DNA of 64,000 bases, from assembly GCA_949752795.1 (NCBI GenBank), contig OX457061.1, positions 41,138,338 to 41,202,337 of the forward strand, written 5' to 3'. Every line of letters starts with the position of its first letter. Positions within the stretch are counted from its first letter, which is position 1. Positions 1 through 11,370 of the stretch are shown here, one piece after another. A program made the position numbers and the translations under genes. The stretch is from Hyperoodon ampullatus. Its lineage: Eukaryota; Chordata; Mammalia; Artiodactyla; Ziphiidae. Below the pieces are notes generated by a model, which did no database searches, was not told where the DNA came from, and worked only from the letters and a program-made list of their open reading frames with translations.

Positions 1-112
1 TGCCGCGGAGCGGCTGGGCCCGTGAGCCATGGCCGCTGAGCCTGCGCGTCTGGAGCCTGTGCTCCGCAACGAGAGAGGCCACAACAGTGAGAGGCCCGCG
101 TATCGGGAAAAA

Positions 113-143
<31 letters not shown>

Positions 144-152
144 AATAAAACA
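1..152 (+). mobile_element. CHR-2 SINE, 3' part, with AAAT-repeat tail
   Basis: The window opens inside a CHR-2 SINE. The right half (GAGCGGCTGGGCCCGTGAGC to GAGAGGCCCGCGTATCG) is followed by an A-rich tail that has become an (AAAT)n microsatellite at about 112-148. The head of the element lies outside the window. CHR-2 is a tRNA-derived, LINE-mobilised SINE of cetaceans and relatives. Confidence 0.93.
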
Positions 153-404
153 CTGATAAGTTTCCTGACAATAAGAAAGGGCTGGGGTTTGGTTGCTAGG
201 AGTTGGGGCGAATCTTCCAGTGTCCACACAGCTGGGCACGATGTGGAGGCCTGAGTCCTTCCAGAAACCCCACGGCTGCCCCGGCCAGGCCTTTGCTCCC
301 CTTCCTTCTCTGGCTGGCTCTCCTCCCTCTCGCCCAACCTGAGCTTCCCTCAGGCCAATGACAAGGAGCCTATTTCATCTTCCTGAGACCTGGCGGAGGG
401 TGAG

Positions 405-525
405 GAGACCCTGGTTCAAATCCTGCCCAGTTACCCAATCTCGCCACACCTGGGATTCCTCTTTTGTGAAATAAGAGACACCTCCTAGAGTTGTTCTGAT
501 GTTCCAGGATATGTTGAGTGCCTCG
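405..525 (+). repeat. MIR-like SINE remnant
   Basis: The order 'ctggttcaaatcctg', then 'cctcttttgtgaaataagag', then 'gttgttctgatg' follows the core and 3' half of a mammalian-wide interspersed repeat. It is old and weakly matching, and was identified by eye only. Confidence 0.6.
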
Positions 526-599
526 GCAATCAATCAGCACTGCTGTCTTTCTTCTTGCCTTGCTTCAAATCGTAACCCCCGCTGCCCCAACCGTGGCAG

Positions 600-1190
600 C
601 CATGGTGTGCTGGGCCATACTTAACAACCGGCTCTCTGGGGTTGGGGTGGGGCAAAGCCCATCCCCGAGGTGTCATATTCCCACCATGGTCATTTCAAGC
701 CACCCTCATGATGATGGCGACTGTGGAGGTGGGAAGGATGTGCTCAAACAGCTCCGAGACCCGGCCCACTGAGGCACTGTGGATTTTCCAAAGATGGTGC
801 AACAGCACTTCCCGCCCCCTGCTCTGTGCTGTGATCTTGCATCTTGGGCTCCATCCCCTTGAATCTGGATGGGCCCCATCATAGCTTTGACCAATAAGAC
901 ACAGCAGAGTGATGCTGTGCCATCTCCGGCATGCTTTTTCATGGGCCCAGGGCTTCCACATCCTGCCTCTTGAGTCTCTCCTGTAAGAAGTGTGATGATC
1001 CCGAAACCACACCGTGACATGGAGAAACCCCAGAAGATGAGATGCCCCATAAAGAGAGAAAGAGGCAAAGGAACAGTGAGTGAGGAGGGAATCTTGGCAG
1101 TGAACCCTCCAGCCCAGATGAGGCCATGGAGGTCAGACTGTCCACCTGAGCCCTTCCAGAATTCCTGACCCACCAAATGCAATGGTCATT
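600..1190 (+). repeat. MLT1-like (ERVL-MaLR) LTR remnant
   Basis: Phrases such as 'gaccaataagacacagcag', 'cttccacatcctgcctctt', 'gatgaggccatggagg' and 'ccagaattcctgacccacc' occur in the same order as in MLT1-type LTRs. Related copies occur at 10.7-11.4 kb and 50.1-56.6 kb in this window. Ends are approximate and the copy is non-coding. Confidence 0.5.
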
Positions 1191-1404
1191 TTAATCCGCT
1201 GTGGTGGACACCATGAGCACTGCCCACATTCCCCTTGAGGAAGGACCTGCTGTCCCCAGTGCTGGGCGTGGAAGCAGCACAGCCCTCAGCCCTCATCCAG
1301 CAGGGCTCACCTCTGCTGCAGAGCCACTGCCCAAGGTCTTGTCCTTTCCCTGGAAGCCCACAGCCAATGGCTACTGTGGAAACATAAAGCTGAGGTCGAC
1401 TCAC

Positions 1405-1625
1405 ATCTAGAAATGGCAAGGTATTAAATATTTTAGGCTTCGTGGGCCATGCAGCTTCTGTCACAGCTACTCAGCTCTACCCAAGCAGCGTGAAAGCAGC
1501 CTTAGATCATACATAAACAAAGAGGTGGAACTGTGTTCCAGTAAAACTTTATTTACAAAGACAGGTGGCCACCTGATTTGTAAGACATGCCAGTTTGTGC
1601 ACCTCTGATATAAAAGCCAGGTCAT
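1405..1625 (+). repeat. hAT-Charlie-type MER element remnant
   Basis: 'tattttaggcttcgtgggcc', then 'gtgttccagtaaaactttat', then 'gcacctctga' matches a short non-autonomous hAT element common in mammals (exact MER name not certain). A relative lies at 10080-10290. Confidence 0.55.
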
Positions 1626-3394
1626 CTCAGCCTAATTTGGGGCAACTCTCAAGGGTCATTCTGGCTCCAAGACTCTGTTGGGCCAGCCGGGACTGTCACT
1701 GAGCTGCAAGGCAGCATGACTTTCTCTGCCCACTCCTACTGCTTCCTCTCCCTTGGAAGACTTGATTCTAAGAGTAGTTCTTAAGGAACATCCTGCATGC
1801 TCTTCTCCAGCTGAGTCTGCTTCCCAGAGAACCCACCCTGCACCCCACTAAATTTGGGGGTAGTTTGTTATGCAGCAATAGCTGACCAGAACACTCACCA
1901 TCTTGACTGGGTCTGTTTACTCAGTTCAGCCAAAGATCAGGTTTGCCTTTCTACAGGCTGGCCACCTCGTGCCCTGTCCAGTCTTCCTGTCCCGAGTAAC
2001 TTAACTCCAACAGTGCTTCCTGACAAGGGAAGTGAGAACTGGGAACAACCCTGGAGCCCCTGGAGTGAGGGACCAGACTGCAAAGTGGCAGTGCCTGATC
2101 ACAACTGAGGGGAAGGAGGCAGGCGTCATCTCTGATTTTCTCTATCTACCCTGCTCGCAGGCCCTGTGCAAATCCCATGCTGTTCACGATGAGGTCCACA
2201 CCATCGCTTGTGCGATGAGCTTGTGCTGGGAGCCAAATCGTTCAGCTAGACATCAGGAGGGTTAGGACACCCCCCATCTCACTGGGCCTGGAACCATCAC
2301 CGGTTTCCTGATGCCCTGAAGGTCTTATCTACATTCTCATTCTCCTTCACGCCAATATGGGAAGGCAGATGTTTTAGCTGCTTACAAAATCTTTAGTGAT
2401 TAATCAAAGTAATTGAAACTAAGTGATTTCAGCACAGGTTGGGGAGCATGATAAGCATCCTTTGTTAATTTACCCCCATTTGTCCCCCAAACTCAGAAGG
2501 TAGACAGTGACTTGAAGATTTTTTTACGTGGGAACTTTCACAGACATGCTTAGAATCAGAACTCGAATGCTTACAATGCAGCTGCCATACAGCAGAATAC
2601 TGTTAACAAGAAGATCAGTCAAAACCCTAGTATCTTCCCTCTTTGTTCCAAATTTTACATTTTGCTCAAGAGAAGGAAGATTGATGGAGGGAGAGATGAG
2701 CAATTTGTTCAGCAAATTTAGAAAGCTAGTTTCACCTCCCTTATTAGGTCTTTCAGTCAGTGTTTTAAATTATAGCATCATCATGGAAATTGTGTGGAAT
2801 GCATGCTAATAAGCATTGGCTGTTTTCATCAAGAGCTCTGGAAAATATGAAGTTTCTCTCTCCTCCCCATGCCTTTCATTACCACCAAGGCCTCCCCTCA
2901 AAGCTAGCTATATCAGAATGTCATTAGGACACATTACAGCTTTAAAGATAAGGTAGGCCTTCAGAGTGACATAAGAGAAATTATTATAGCATTCCAATTT
3001 CTAAATTAAAACACTATTCCGGGTCCCCGACTCTTGCTAGGAATGTCCAAGATATAACAGGACTTGATTCTGGACTAGATCTGGTCATAATCTAAACTGC
3101 AGGGGACTCTTGGTTATAAGCTGATGAGACTTTTCAAGGAAAACGCTGTGATTCTACAGCACTGGGCTGGATTTCCCTGTTGGTGTCTCAGAGCAAGTAT
3201 GTGTGGTTGTTGAATTGGGGGCCAAGGCTACAATTCAGGAACCGAGTATGCTCTGCCAGGGCACACCATCGGGGTCCTGGCCAGCTATGATGCAGAGCCC
3301 TGGGAGGGGCGTGGCAAGAGGACTGGATGGGCCTCATCACACACGTCCCCAGCTCCAGCTCTGGCCTCAGGTTGTGAGTAGCTGGAAGGAAAGT
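1626..3394. other. Intronic, no gene recognised
   Basis: No conserved coding frame was found. About 1780-1900 ends 'tttgttatgcagcaatagct', which looks like the 3' end of an old MaLR LTR. About 3395-3475 has a faint MIR-like stretch. The rest looks like unique intron. Confidence 0.6.
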
Positions 3395-3514
3395 ATGGAG
3401 GTCATGTTCTTTCTCTGGACCTCAACTTTGCTATCTGTACAATGACAGGGTTGAACTGGTAAGTGACTCTCTAACCTTAGTGTACATAACAAGAATTGGG
3501 GGGGGATTTGGCAA

Positions 3515-3640
3515 AAATCAACTGGCTAGAACCCACTTCCGGAGGTTCTGACTCAGCAGGTGGGGCCCCAGAATCTGCATTTTAACAAGTCCCTCAGGTG
3601 GTCCTGATGCTGGTGGACCACACTTGGAGAAGCCGATCTC
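3515..3640 (+). repeat. MER5A-type hAT MITE, partial
   Basis: 'ttctgactcagcaggtgggg', 'aatctgcattttaacaag' and 'gaccacacttggagaag' are the right half of MER5A, a short non-autonomous hAT-Charlie transposon. Confidence 0.75.
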
Positions 3641-3689
3641 TCATGTCCCTTCCAGTTCTGATAATGTAAGATTCTATGAGCCAGCGTGC

Positions 3690-4330
3690 GAATGTAGCAG
3701 AGCTATGCTCCCATTACACTTACCTTTTCCTCCTGGGTGCACAGCTAATCTGCACTTCCCAACTCCCTTGAGTCAGGGACTAGTTCTAGCCAGTGCAATG
3801 TGGACCAGAATGACGTGTGCCACTTTCAGACCGAGCCCCTGAAACATCTCACATGATCTTCCACTATCTCTCTACCCTTTCTCTTTTTTTTTTTTTTTGC
3901 GGTACGCAGGCCTCTCACTGTTGTGGTCTCTCCCGTTGCGGAGCACAGGCTCCGGACGCTCAGGCTCAGCGGCCACGGCTCACGGGCCCAGCCGCTCCGC
4001 GGCATGTGGGATCTTCCTGGACCGGGGCACGAACCCGTGTCCCCTGCATCGGCAGGCAGACTCTCAACCACTGCGCCACCAGGGAAGCCCCTACCCTTTC
4101 TCTTTGGCTACCTGAACACAGATGACCCAGCAGAGGACCCCAAGGAGGACCGGGGACAGCAAAGACATTAGGTAGAAGGAATATGGATCTCTGAGTCAAT
4201 GCTTGTAGGAGAGCCACCCAACCTGTAACATCCACATTGGACTTTGAGTGAGTGAGAAGTAAATACTATTAGGTTAAATCATTGAGATTTTGTGGTTATA
4301 GTCTGTCTTCTCTAAATATAAAACTGTTTA
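3690..4330 (+). repeat. Old LTR-like repeat, split by a CHR-2 SINE
   Basis: The flanks 'gccagtgcaatgtggaccag ... tgacgtgtgccactttcag' and, after the SINE, 'gatgacccagcagaggac ... attgagattttgtggtt' read as one ancient LTR-like repeat interrupted at 3887-4090. The family is not certain. Confidence 0.45.
3887..4090 (-). mobile_element. CHR-2 SINE
   Basis: Complete copy in reverse orientation: a poly-T run, then GCGGTACGCAGGCCTCTCAC, ending CCACCAGGGAAGCCC. It is flanked by an exact 15-bp target-site duplication, CTACCCTTTCTCTTT, at 3872-3886 and 4091-4105, typical of LINE-driven insertion. Confidence 0.96.
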
Positions 4331-4399
4331 GTCAGAAGTAAAAATTCAATCCATTTTTTAAATCAAAATTAAAAGAAAACAACCAGTGCAAAGCACAGA

Positions 4400-5285
4400 G
4401 TACACTAACTGTCCCAGGCATCTACTGCTGTGTAACAAATCTCCCCAGAACTTAGCGGCTTTAAATATGGCAATTATTTTGGGATCTCTTAAAGCTTCTA
4501 TGGATCAGGAATCCAGGAAGGGCTGGACTGGGCAACTCTGGCTCAGGGTCTGTTATGGGGGTGCAATCAGATAGTGGCTGAAGCCGAAACCGTAGGGTTG
4601 CTGGAGCATCTAGGGGCTGTCTGGGTATCTCTCTCCATGTAGTCTTGTGTCTCCATGTGGTCTCTCCATTTGGGGTAGTATGGGCTTCCTCACAGCACGG
4701 AGGACTCAAGACAAGTGGACTATTTACACGGCAGTTCAGGGCTCCAGGGCAAGTGTTCCAGGAAACAGGGTGGAAGCTGCCTCAGAAGTCATAGAACATC
4801 AAAAGGGAGTCACAGCCTATCCAGGTTCAAGGGGAGGGGATTTAGAATTCATCTCTTTTTAAAAAAAAATTATTTATTTTATTTTTGGCCGCGTTGTGTC
4901 TTTGTTGCTGTGCACGGGCTTTCTCTAGTTGCGGTGAGCGGGGGCTACTCTTCACTGTGGTGTGCGGGCTTCTCATCGCAGTGGCTTCTCTTGTTGCAGA
5001 GTACCGGCTCTAGGTGCACAGGCTTCCGTAGTTGTGGCACGTGGGCTCTAGAGCACAGTCTCAGTAGTTGTGGCGCACGGGCTTAGTTGCTCCACAGCAT
5101 GTGGGATCTTCCTGGACCAGGGAGCGAACCCGTGTCCCCTGCATTGGCAGGTGGATTCTTAACCACTGTGCCACCAGGGAAGCCCTAGAATTCATCTCTT
5201 GATGGGGGAATTTCAAGGGTCTAGACAGACATGTAGGAAAGGGGATGATCTTGCAGCCATCTTTGGAAAATATAATGTCACACTA
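4400..5285. repeat. Old LTR-like repeat, split by a CHR-1 SINE
   Basis: 'ctgctgtgtaacaaatctcc ... cttagcggctttaaat' and 'ctccatgtggtctctcca' before the SINE, and 'cttgatgggggaatttcaag' after it, match a common ancient mammalian LTR-like repeat. Family and orientation were not resolved. Confidence 0.45.
4858..5185 (-). mobile_element. CHR-1 type SINE
   Basis: Long form (about 328 bp) with the extra region 'gcgttgtgtctttgttgc ... cactgtggtgtgcgggc' and repeated 'gtagttgtggc' units, ending 'accagggaagccc'. An exact 15-bp duplication, TAGAATTCATCTCTT, lies at 4843-4857 and 5186-5200. Confidence 0.94.
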
Positions 5286-5360
5286 ACTATCACAGATGAA
5301 CAGAAATTCTCAATCTTATTTATCCTACATGTGTATTTTATAAGGGTTAGGTACAGGTAG

Positions 5361-5846
5361 CTGTATTAGTTTACTAGGGCTACACGAACAAACTGTATGG
5401 CTTCAAATAACAAATCTATGGTCTCACAGTTCTGGAAGCTAGAAGTTCGAAATCAAGGTGTCAGCAGTGCCTTGCTCACTCTGAAGCCTGTAGGGGAATC
5501 TTCCTTGATTCTTCCTAGCTTTTAGTGGTTTGCCAGCAACCTTGGGCTTTCCTTGGTTGTTGATGCATCACTCAAATCCTATACCTGCACATGGACTTCC
5601 TTCTCTCTGTGTCTCTTCACATCATCTTCCCTCTGTGCATGTCTGTGTTTATGGCTAAATTTTACCCTTTATATAAGGACACCAGTCAGGTTGGATTAGG
5701 GCCCACCCTAGTGGCCTCATTTTAACCTGATTACATCTGCTTAAGCCTTATATTCAAATAAGGTCACATTCTGAGGTACTGGGGGTTACAGCTTCACCAC
5801 ATCTTCTTTTTTTCTGGGGCGGTGGGGCACAATTCAAACCATAACA
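5361..5846 (-). repeat. MST/MLT1 (ERVL-MaLR) LTR
   Basis: A near-complete solitary LTR in reverse: 'tgtattagtttactagggct' to 'ggacaccagtcaggttgg', 'attctgaggtactgggggtt' and 'caaaccataaca'. A 5-bp duplication GGTAG (5356-5360, 5847-5851) fits LTR integration. No coding capacity. Confidence 0.8.
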
Positions 5847-5851
5847 GGTAG

Positions 5852-6744
5852 TAATTGCTCACGGGCTGCAAACAAAGTATTACATACGGGGTGTCTAAAG
5901 CAACTCAGGAAAAGGAGAGGATGCAACAGAGAGAGTGGATATTTAGAATCTACTGATGTTTTTTGTTAGTCTTGCTTTCAGATTCTCCTGTAAAGGAAAG
6001 GTTCATTCATGCACTATTATAAAAACTTTTAAATTCAGGTCAGAAAATGTGGGAGAAAAATGCATATCTGATCCCATCCTCAAGTAATTTCCCCAACACT
6101 TTGAGATGCTTCTTCTTTGAAACCTAACTCTCCTGGTGGACCGTGCTGTGAAGGTGTGAGGGGAAGTACCCAACCACTCCCCCGCTCTGCCTCTAAATAA
6201 CCCCCAAATTAAAACCCAATGCTCCATTGTCATCACCAACTGTTGAACACTCTTTCTTGTTAATCTAGGGGAAGTCCTGAAGGGTTTTCACATTCTCACC
6301 TCTCACACTCTAAATTTCCTGGGTTACTGAGGACTTTGAGGAATGCAAAACTGAAGCTGGAGAATCCAAAGGAAAGACGCAATATGATACCTTCTTTTTT
6401 GCATCTGTGAAATAGGTGTGAATTTAAGGTCAAAGTAGGTTAGGAGTCTGCGAATACCATTCTCTGATTATATACTGTTGCCTCAAATCACATAAATAAT
6501 ATCAAAGGAGTCCTAACCTTCATGCCTCCTCTTGAATTAGTGCAAGCTGTATCTGCAAACACATTTTCTGTCTGTTTTCACTTCAAATTTAAGCAACAAC
6601 TTAAAAGGAGTTCTGGGCATTCTCAAGGAAAAGAATGCCTGGCACTCAAAATTCATGGGGGAAGTGATCTTCATTTCACTCTGGGAGGCTGTGCAAAAAG
6701 CAGGGAGGAGACTTCTGAAGACTTCTAGAATGAAATCCCTAAAG
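5852..6744. other. Intronic, nothing recognised
   Basis: AT-moderate unique-looking sequence with no conserved frame or repeat that I can name. Confidence 0.6.
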
Positions 6745-6930
6745 GAAGAATATGGCTCAGGTTAAAAAGCATTGGAGGCAGGCATTCTGGGTTTCAGTCT
6801 GGACTCTGTGACCTCAGATAGGTTAAGTTCCTTTCTGAGGCACAGTTCCTTTGCTTGTAGAATAGGAATAGTAACACCTACTGTTCATTATTACCTCTGG
6901 GGATGAATGGGGATAATATGATGTAGGATG
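6745..6930 (+). repeat. MIR SINE
   Basis: 'ctgggtttcagtctggactc', 'gtgacctcagataggttaag' and 'tagaataggaatagtaacac' follow the MIR consensus in order. Confidence 0.8.
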
Positions 6931-7735
6931 AGTGTGTCTGCCACATGGTCAGTGGGTCAATATTCCATGCAGCCATCCTGGGCCTTCACTCCTCTTAACC
7001 ACAGGCGTCTGGGTGGGGAAAACCCTCGAAGCTACTCTCTGTGTATCTCTTGTCCAGCTGCCATCGTACAGTGTGGGCTTCTGATGTGGCTGTCATGCTA
7101 ACAGTACAATGAGACCACACATTCGCCTATGATTAAAGAGAAGAGTTTTCCTGAAATGGGTGGACATACCTGGGGTCAAAAATCTGGGGAAGAGGTGGGT
7201 TCCTAGACATGAAATAGGTAAGTTGGAAGGGTGCCTTGGCCCAGTTTCCTTGGGTCTAGACATAGAGGAGTCTAGACATGCCTGAGAGCAGCCGGGGGGC
7301 GCAGGGATGAGAGCCCTGAGGCGGAAGATGGGAGGGGCGGGCAGAAGGCAGTGCTGGTAACCTCAACCCAACAGGGTCCATCTAATGTGACTCTGGTGCC
7401 CTTGCTCCTGGCCAGCCTCAATCTTGCAACAGGAAATTAAGGACAAAAGCTTTTCCTTGCTTAGGCACAAGTGTTAAGAGAACATTGAGGCCCGGACGGA
7501 GGTGAGAGAGAGAGAGTCCTCAAGGGAAGTTCAAGCTCATGGGCCAAAGTGAGCACCACTCACACACCCCTCCCCAAGTGGTCCCTGCATGGCCAACCTG
7601 GTGGATGTGGGCTTAGCCAGGGAGATGGCACATTCCCTCACAGAAGCCCTTCCATGTGGGGAGGACCGAACTTTAATTTGGTCTCTTGAAAATATTATAC
7701 AAGAAATACATAAATATATTCTCCTTAAGAAAAAT
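6931..7735. other. Intronic, nothing recognised
   Basis: No gene. GC content is higher around 7280-7360, with purine runs, but no CpG island or promoter structure is evident. Confidence 0.55.
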
Positions 7736-8093
7736 TATAACATCCATATATAAAACTAAAGTTCCTTCTATCTCCCCTTCTCCCCAGTCCTGTCCCTCTC
7801 CCTCCCTACACCCTCCACAAAAGTACAGATGGTGCCAATTTGACTTATGATTTTCCAACTTCCTGATGGTGCAAAAGCCATAAGCATTTGCTAGAAACTG
7901 TATATCGAAATTTGAATTTTGATCTTTTCCTGGGGCTAGTGATACATGGTACACTCCTCTCCCGTGATGCCGAGCAGCAGCAACCATGTGATCACGAGGG
8001 GAAACGACCACTACTCTATAAGGTACCATGTTGCCAGCATGTATTGTGTATTGTATTTTATGTTTCAAATCCCACCATGTCTACAAAATGTCC
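7736..8093 (+). repeat. Left arm of a large inverted repeat
   Basis: This stretch is the reverse complement (by eye roughly 75-80% identical) of 8685-9046. Shared blocks include 'ttgaattttgatcttttcc', 'gctagtgatacatggtacac' and 'tattttatgtttcaaatccc'. It starts in a pyrimidine-rich run (7773-7815). About 8150-8320 seems to continue the same repeat unit ('aacttataatgggtttatca'). The family is not identified; no intact coding frame. Confidence 0.8.
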
Positions 8094-8339
8094 ATCTGTG
8101 TCTCCTGCTTCTGGTGAGAAGAAGAAGAGGAACGTAATTACTCTTTAGCTTAAACTCAAGATAACTGCCCAACTGTAGGCTGATGAGTGTCCTGAGCATG
8201 TTTAGGGGAGCCCAGGCTAAGCTACTGTGCTTGGGAGGTTGGGTGTATTAAATGCATTTCCAACTTATAATGGGTTTATCAGGACATAACCCCATCATCA
8301 GTCAAGGAGCACCTGTGTACACTATTATGGTATATAGGC

Positions 8340-8680
8340 CCTTGGAACTTTCTATGGATGTTCTACGGACTACACAGCATTCTTTCACCTACACTTTAAG
8401 AACATAAATGGTACTCGACTGCCTGAGCCGTTCTAGAATTTGCTATCTCACCTCAGCAATGCCCGTTGGTACAGAGCTCCTGTGTCCTTTTTTTCACTGT
8501 TGCCTGGCGCTCATAGGGATATCTAGATCAGAGTATACTTAGCTATTCCCCGACTGAGGGGCTTTATGTTGTTTCCAATTTTTCACTACCGCAAACTACA
8601 AGGCGGATGATCTTTTTGTGTCCCTGCCTCCTCTGAAAATGTGAGGTTTTTTCTAGGCCCGATTTGGAATTTCTGGGTCA
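8340..8680 (-). repeat. Possible old L1 fragment in the inverted-repeat spacer
   Basis: 'catagggatatctagatcag ... ttatgttgtttccaattttt' resembles the 3' UTR side of an old L1 in reverse orientation. The match is weak. Confidence 0.35.
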
Positions 8681-8684
8681 GCGG

Positions 8685-9046
8685 TTATTTTGTAGCCATG
8701 ATGGGATTTGAAACATAAAACACAATACGCAATAAATGCCGGCAACGCGGTACCCTGTAGAGTGTCTGTCCTTTGCCTTCGTGTGGCTGACTGGGAGCTG
8801 CTCAGCATCATGGGAGAAGAGTGTACCATGTATCACTAGCCCTGGGAAAAGATCAAAATTCAAACTTCGAAGTATGGTTTCTACTGAGTGCTTATTGCTT
8901 TGGCACCAGCATAAAGTTGAAAAATCATTAAGTTGAATTCGGACCATCTTTACTTTTGGGGAGGTGGGGGAGGGAGGGAGGGGGAGGGCCAGGACTGGGG
9001 AGGAGGGGAGATAGAAGGAACTTTAGTTTTGTATATGGATGTTTTA
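8685..9046 (-). repeat. Right arm of a large inverted repeat
   Basis: Reverse-complement partner of 7736-8093, about 590 bp away. It holds a G-rich run at 8957-9017 that pairs with the C-rich run of the left arm. Two copies of one old repeat in opposite orientation are the simplest reading. Confidence 0.8.
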
Positions 9047-9129
9047 ACTTCTGTTCTTCCAGCTGCAGTCAATGAATGTGCTCTGATCACAGCCGCACTT
9101 GCTTGGTATTATTACTTGGGCCAATCTGA

Positions 9130-9500
9130 TGGATGAAATAAATGAATCCCACTATTATCCCATTATTTCTCTGCTTAGTAGTGAGACTGATGTTCTTTCA
9201 TGCTGAAAGGCTAATCATCTTTCCTACATTTATCAGCCTTTCGTATTTGAGTAGGTATACACTGTACGTCCACACCCTTTGCCCATTTTTCTACTGGACT
9301 GTCTTTGTTTTTAATTTTAATTGATTGATGGGTGTTTTTTACATCCTTTCGACACTAGGCCTGGATCTCTTAAGGTTCCACATGTTTTCTTCCAATCTGT
9401 CATTTACATTTTACCTTTGCTTAAAGTGATGTTTTCTTAAACGGAAGTTCTCAACTTGCATGCAGTCCAACTTATCACTCTTTGTAGAAATCAAGATTTT
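9130..9500 (-). repeat. Old L1-like fragment
   Basis: 'ccctttgcccatttttctac', 'ttgattgatgggtgttt' and 'aggcctggatctctt' recall the 3' part of decayed L1 in reverse. May belong with 8340-8680, separated by the repeat arm. Confidence 0.4.
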
Positions 9501-10079
9501 CTAAACCGAATGTGAGGCAGGAAATGGCAGGTGGAGTTTAGCAGCTGTGTAATCCAGGGCACGGTACGTAATCTTTCTGCGCTTGCAGATGCTAACGATG
9601 GCTGCCCAGAGAGGCAGATGGAATGTCAAAGGTTTCCCAGCACTACTGTTCCTCCCTGCACACCTGCAGCTCTCCGCAGTGGGAGCTACTGGAGGGCAGC
9701 ATTATATAGCATCGATCCCCGGAACCCATCACAGTGGTAAACTGGAACTCCTGCAGCCGATTATGTGCATCTCTTCCCAACTCCACCTTTCGTGACATCG
9801 TGTCAGAACTGAAAACTGACCATGTTTTTCAGCTGTGACCACGGTGGGATTTGTACCAAAGAAACAGACAAACATTACACGTCAGGGTTTTTCTTCCCTG
9901 GAGAGCTGGTCGTTACACATTTACCAGCACACCACTGACAGCAGCATCCTAGGCACAGCCCTCTGCCTGCATGGCCTTCAGCTGAGAGCTGCTGTTCCTG
10001 CACGTGGACAGCTCTAAACAGAAAATTCTTATGTGGACCTGAAATCTAGCTCTGCTAACACAGTGCTGATTCTGCCTTC
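9501..10079. other. Intronic, nothing recognised
   Basis: About 9560-9740 has a MIR-like flavour ('gtaatctttctgcgcttgca') but is not convincing. No gene. Confidence 0.5.
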
Positions 10080-10290
10080 TAGAACAAAGGTCAACTAACT
10101 TTTTCTGTAAGAGGCTTTGTGTGCTATACAGTCTCCGCTGCAACTCTTTGACTCTGTTACATATTTTTCTTGCTTTTTTCTTCAACCATTTAAAAATGTC
10201 AAACTATTTTTTTTCTCGAGGGCTACACATAAACAGGTGGCAGGCTTTGGCCCACCGGCTGTAGTCTGACAACCTCTGCTCACGAACAAT
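10080..10290 (+). repeat. hAT-Charlie-type MER element remnant
   Basis: 'caactaactttttctgtaag' at the start and 'ggctttggcccaccggctgt' at the end match the same short hAT element as at 1405-1625, with a diverged middle. Confidence 0.6.
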
Positions 10291-10589
10291 ACAGGATGCA
10301 GAATATAAGCCACGCCGTGACCTACACAACCAGCTTTCCCGTATCTAAAAATGGTTCTCACGTACCCCTGGGTCTTTTCTTCTCGGGCCTAGGATTCTTC
10401 CAGGGATGTTCTTAAAGTCAATTCCAAATACAGGTGAAGTGATTTAGGAATGTTTCTAGAACCTGCTTCACTGGGCATTGACACTACAGACCCAGTTAAT
10501 GGCAGGAAAAGGTACAGAAATCTGGACTGAGGTCTGTCAGGTGCTCTGGGCACCTCGGGGAGTGTCACAGGATCTAGAAGACGCAGAGC

Positions 10590-10672
10590 AGAGGGGACCT
10601 GTCAATGTGCTAGCTGTGTGATCCAGGACAAGGCACTTAACCTTTCTGGGCTTGTGGAGGATAAAGGTGGCT
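10590..10672 (+). repeat. MIR core
   Basis: 'gctgtgtgatccaggacaag' followed by 'cacttaacctttctgggctt' is the MIR core. Confidence 0.8.
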
Positions 10673-10674
10673 GC

Positions 10675-11370
10675 CAGTTTTTTGCCACTGCCCACTGAGA
10701 GCTGTGGCCTCGGTCTCCTCGCCTCACACCTGAGCATGCTCTGTGTCTGCTTGACCAATAGAAGATGAAAGAGGGCTTCCCTGGTGGTGCAGTGGTTGAG
10801 AGTCCGCCTGCCGATGCAGGGGACACGGGTTCATGCCCTGGTCCAGGAAGATCCCACATGCCGCGGAGCGGCTGGGCCCGTGAGCCATGGTTGCTGAGCC
10901 TGCGCGTCCGAAGCCTGTGCTCCGCAGCGGGAGAGGCCACAACAGTGAGAGGCCTGCGTACCGCAAAAAAAAAAAAGAAGATGAAAGAAGTGATGTTGTG
11001 TCAGTCATAAGACGCTGGCAGTTTCTACATCCTGTTTGGAATTCTTGCCCTTGGAACCCAGTCACCATGCTGTGGGAGAGCCCAAGCAGCTCTGCTGAGA
11101 GGCAGGCACACATGGAGCAAAGCCAACACCCCCGGCTGAACTCCCAGCTGACGGTCAGTACCACCTGGCCCATCAAGTGAGACAGCTGTCTTAGAAGGGG
11201 GTCCTCCAGCCCCAAGCAGTCACCTGCTGATGCTACAGGGAGCGGAGAGGAGCTGGCGCCATTGATCCCTGCCCACATCAGAGATTCAGGATCAAAACAA
11301 ATGACTGTTGCCATTTTAGGTCATTAAGCTTTGGGGCGGCGTTATGCAGCAAAAGACACCCGGAATGGGG
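10675..11370 (+). repeat. MLT1-like LTR, split by a CHR-2 SINE
   Basis: Before the SINE: 'ctgcttgaccaatagaagat'. After it: 'ggaacccagtcaccatgctg', 'gtgagacagctgtcttagaa' and the end 'tcattaagctttggggcggc'. The parts are collinear with MLT1-type LTRs. Confidence 0.55.
10773..10975 (+). mobile_element. CHR-2 SINE
   Basis: Complete forward copy from GGCTTCCCTGGTGG to GCGTACCGC plus an A tail, with an exact 13-bp duplication AGAAGATGAAAGA at 10760-10772 and 10976-10988. Confidence 0.96.

Noticed and set aside
3887..4090. tRNA-like promoter boxes (GGTTCGTGCCCCGG-type box B)
   Set aside because: These belong to the tRNA-derived head of CHR SINEs and recur in every copy; no standalone tRNA gene with a cloverleaf was seen.
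10724..11314. 196-codon minus-strand open frame
   Set aside because: It runs through a CHR-2 SINE and an MLT1-like LTR. The peptide with 'SRSAACGIF' recurs at every reverse-read CHR-2 copy in the window, so it is repeat-derived.
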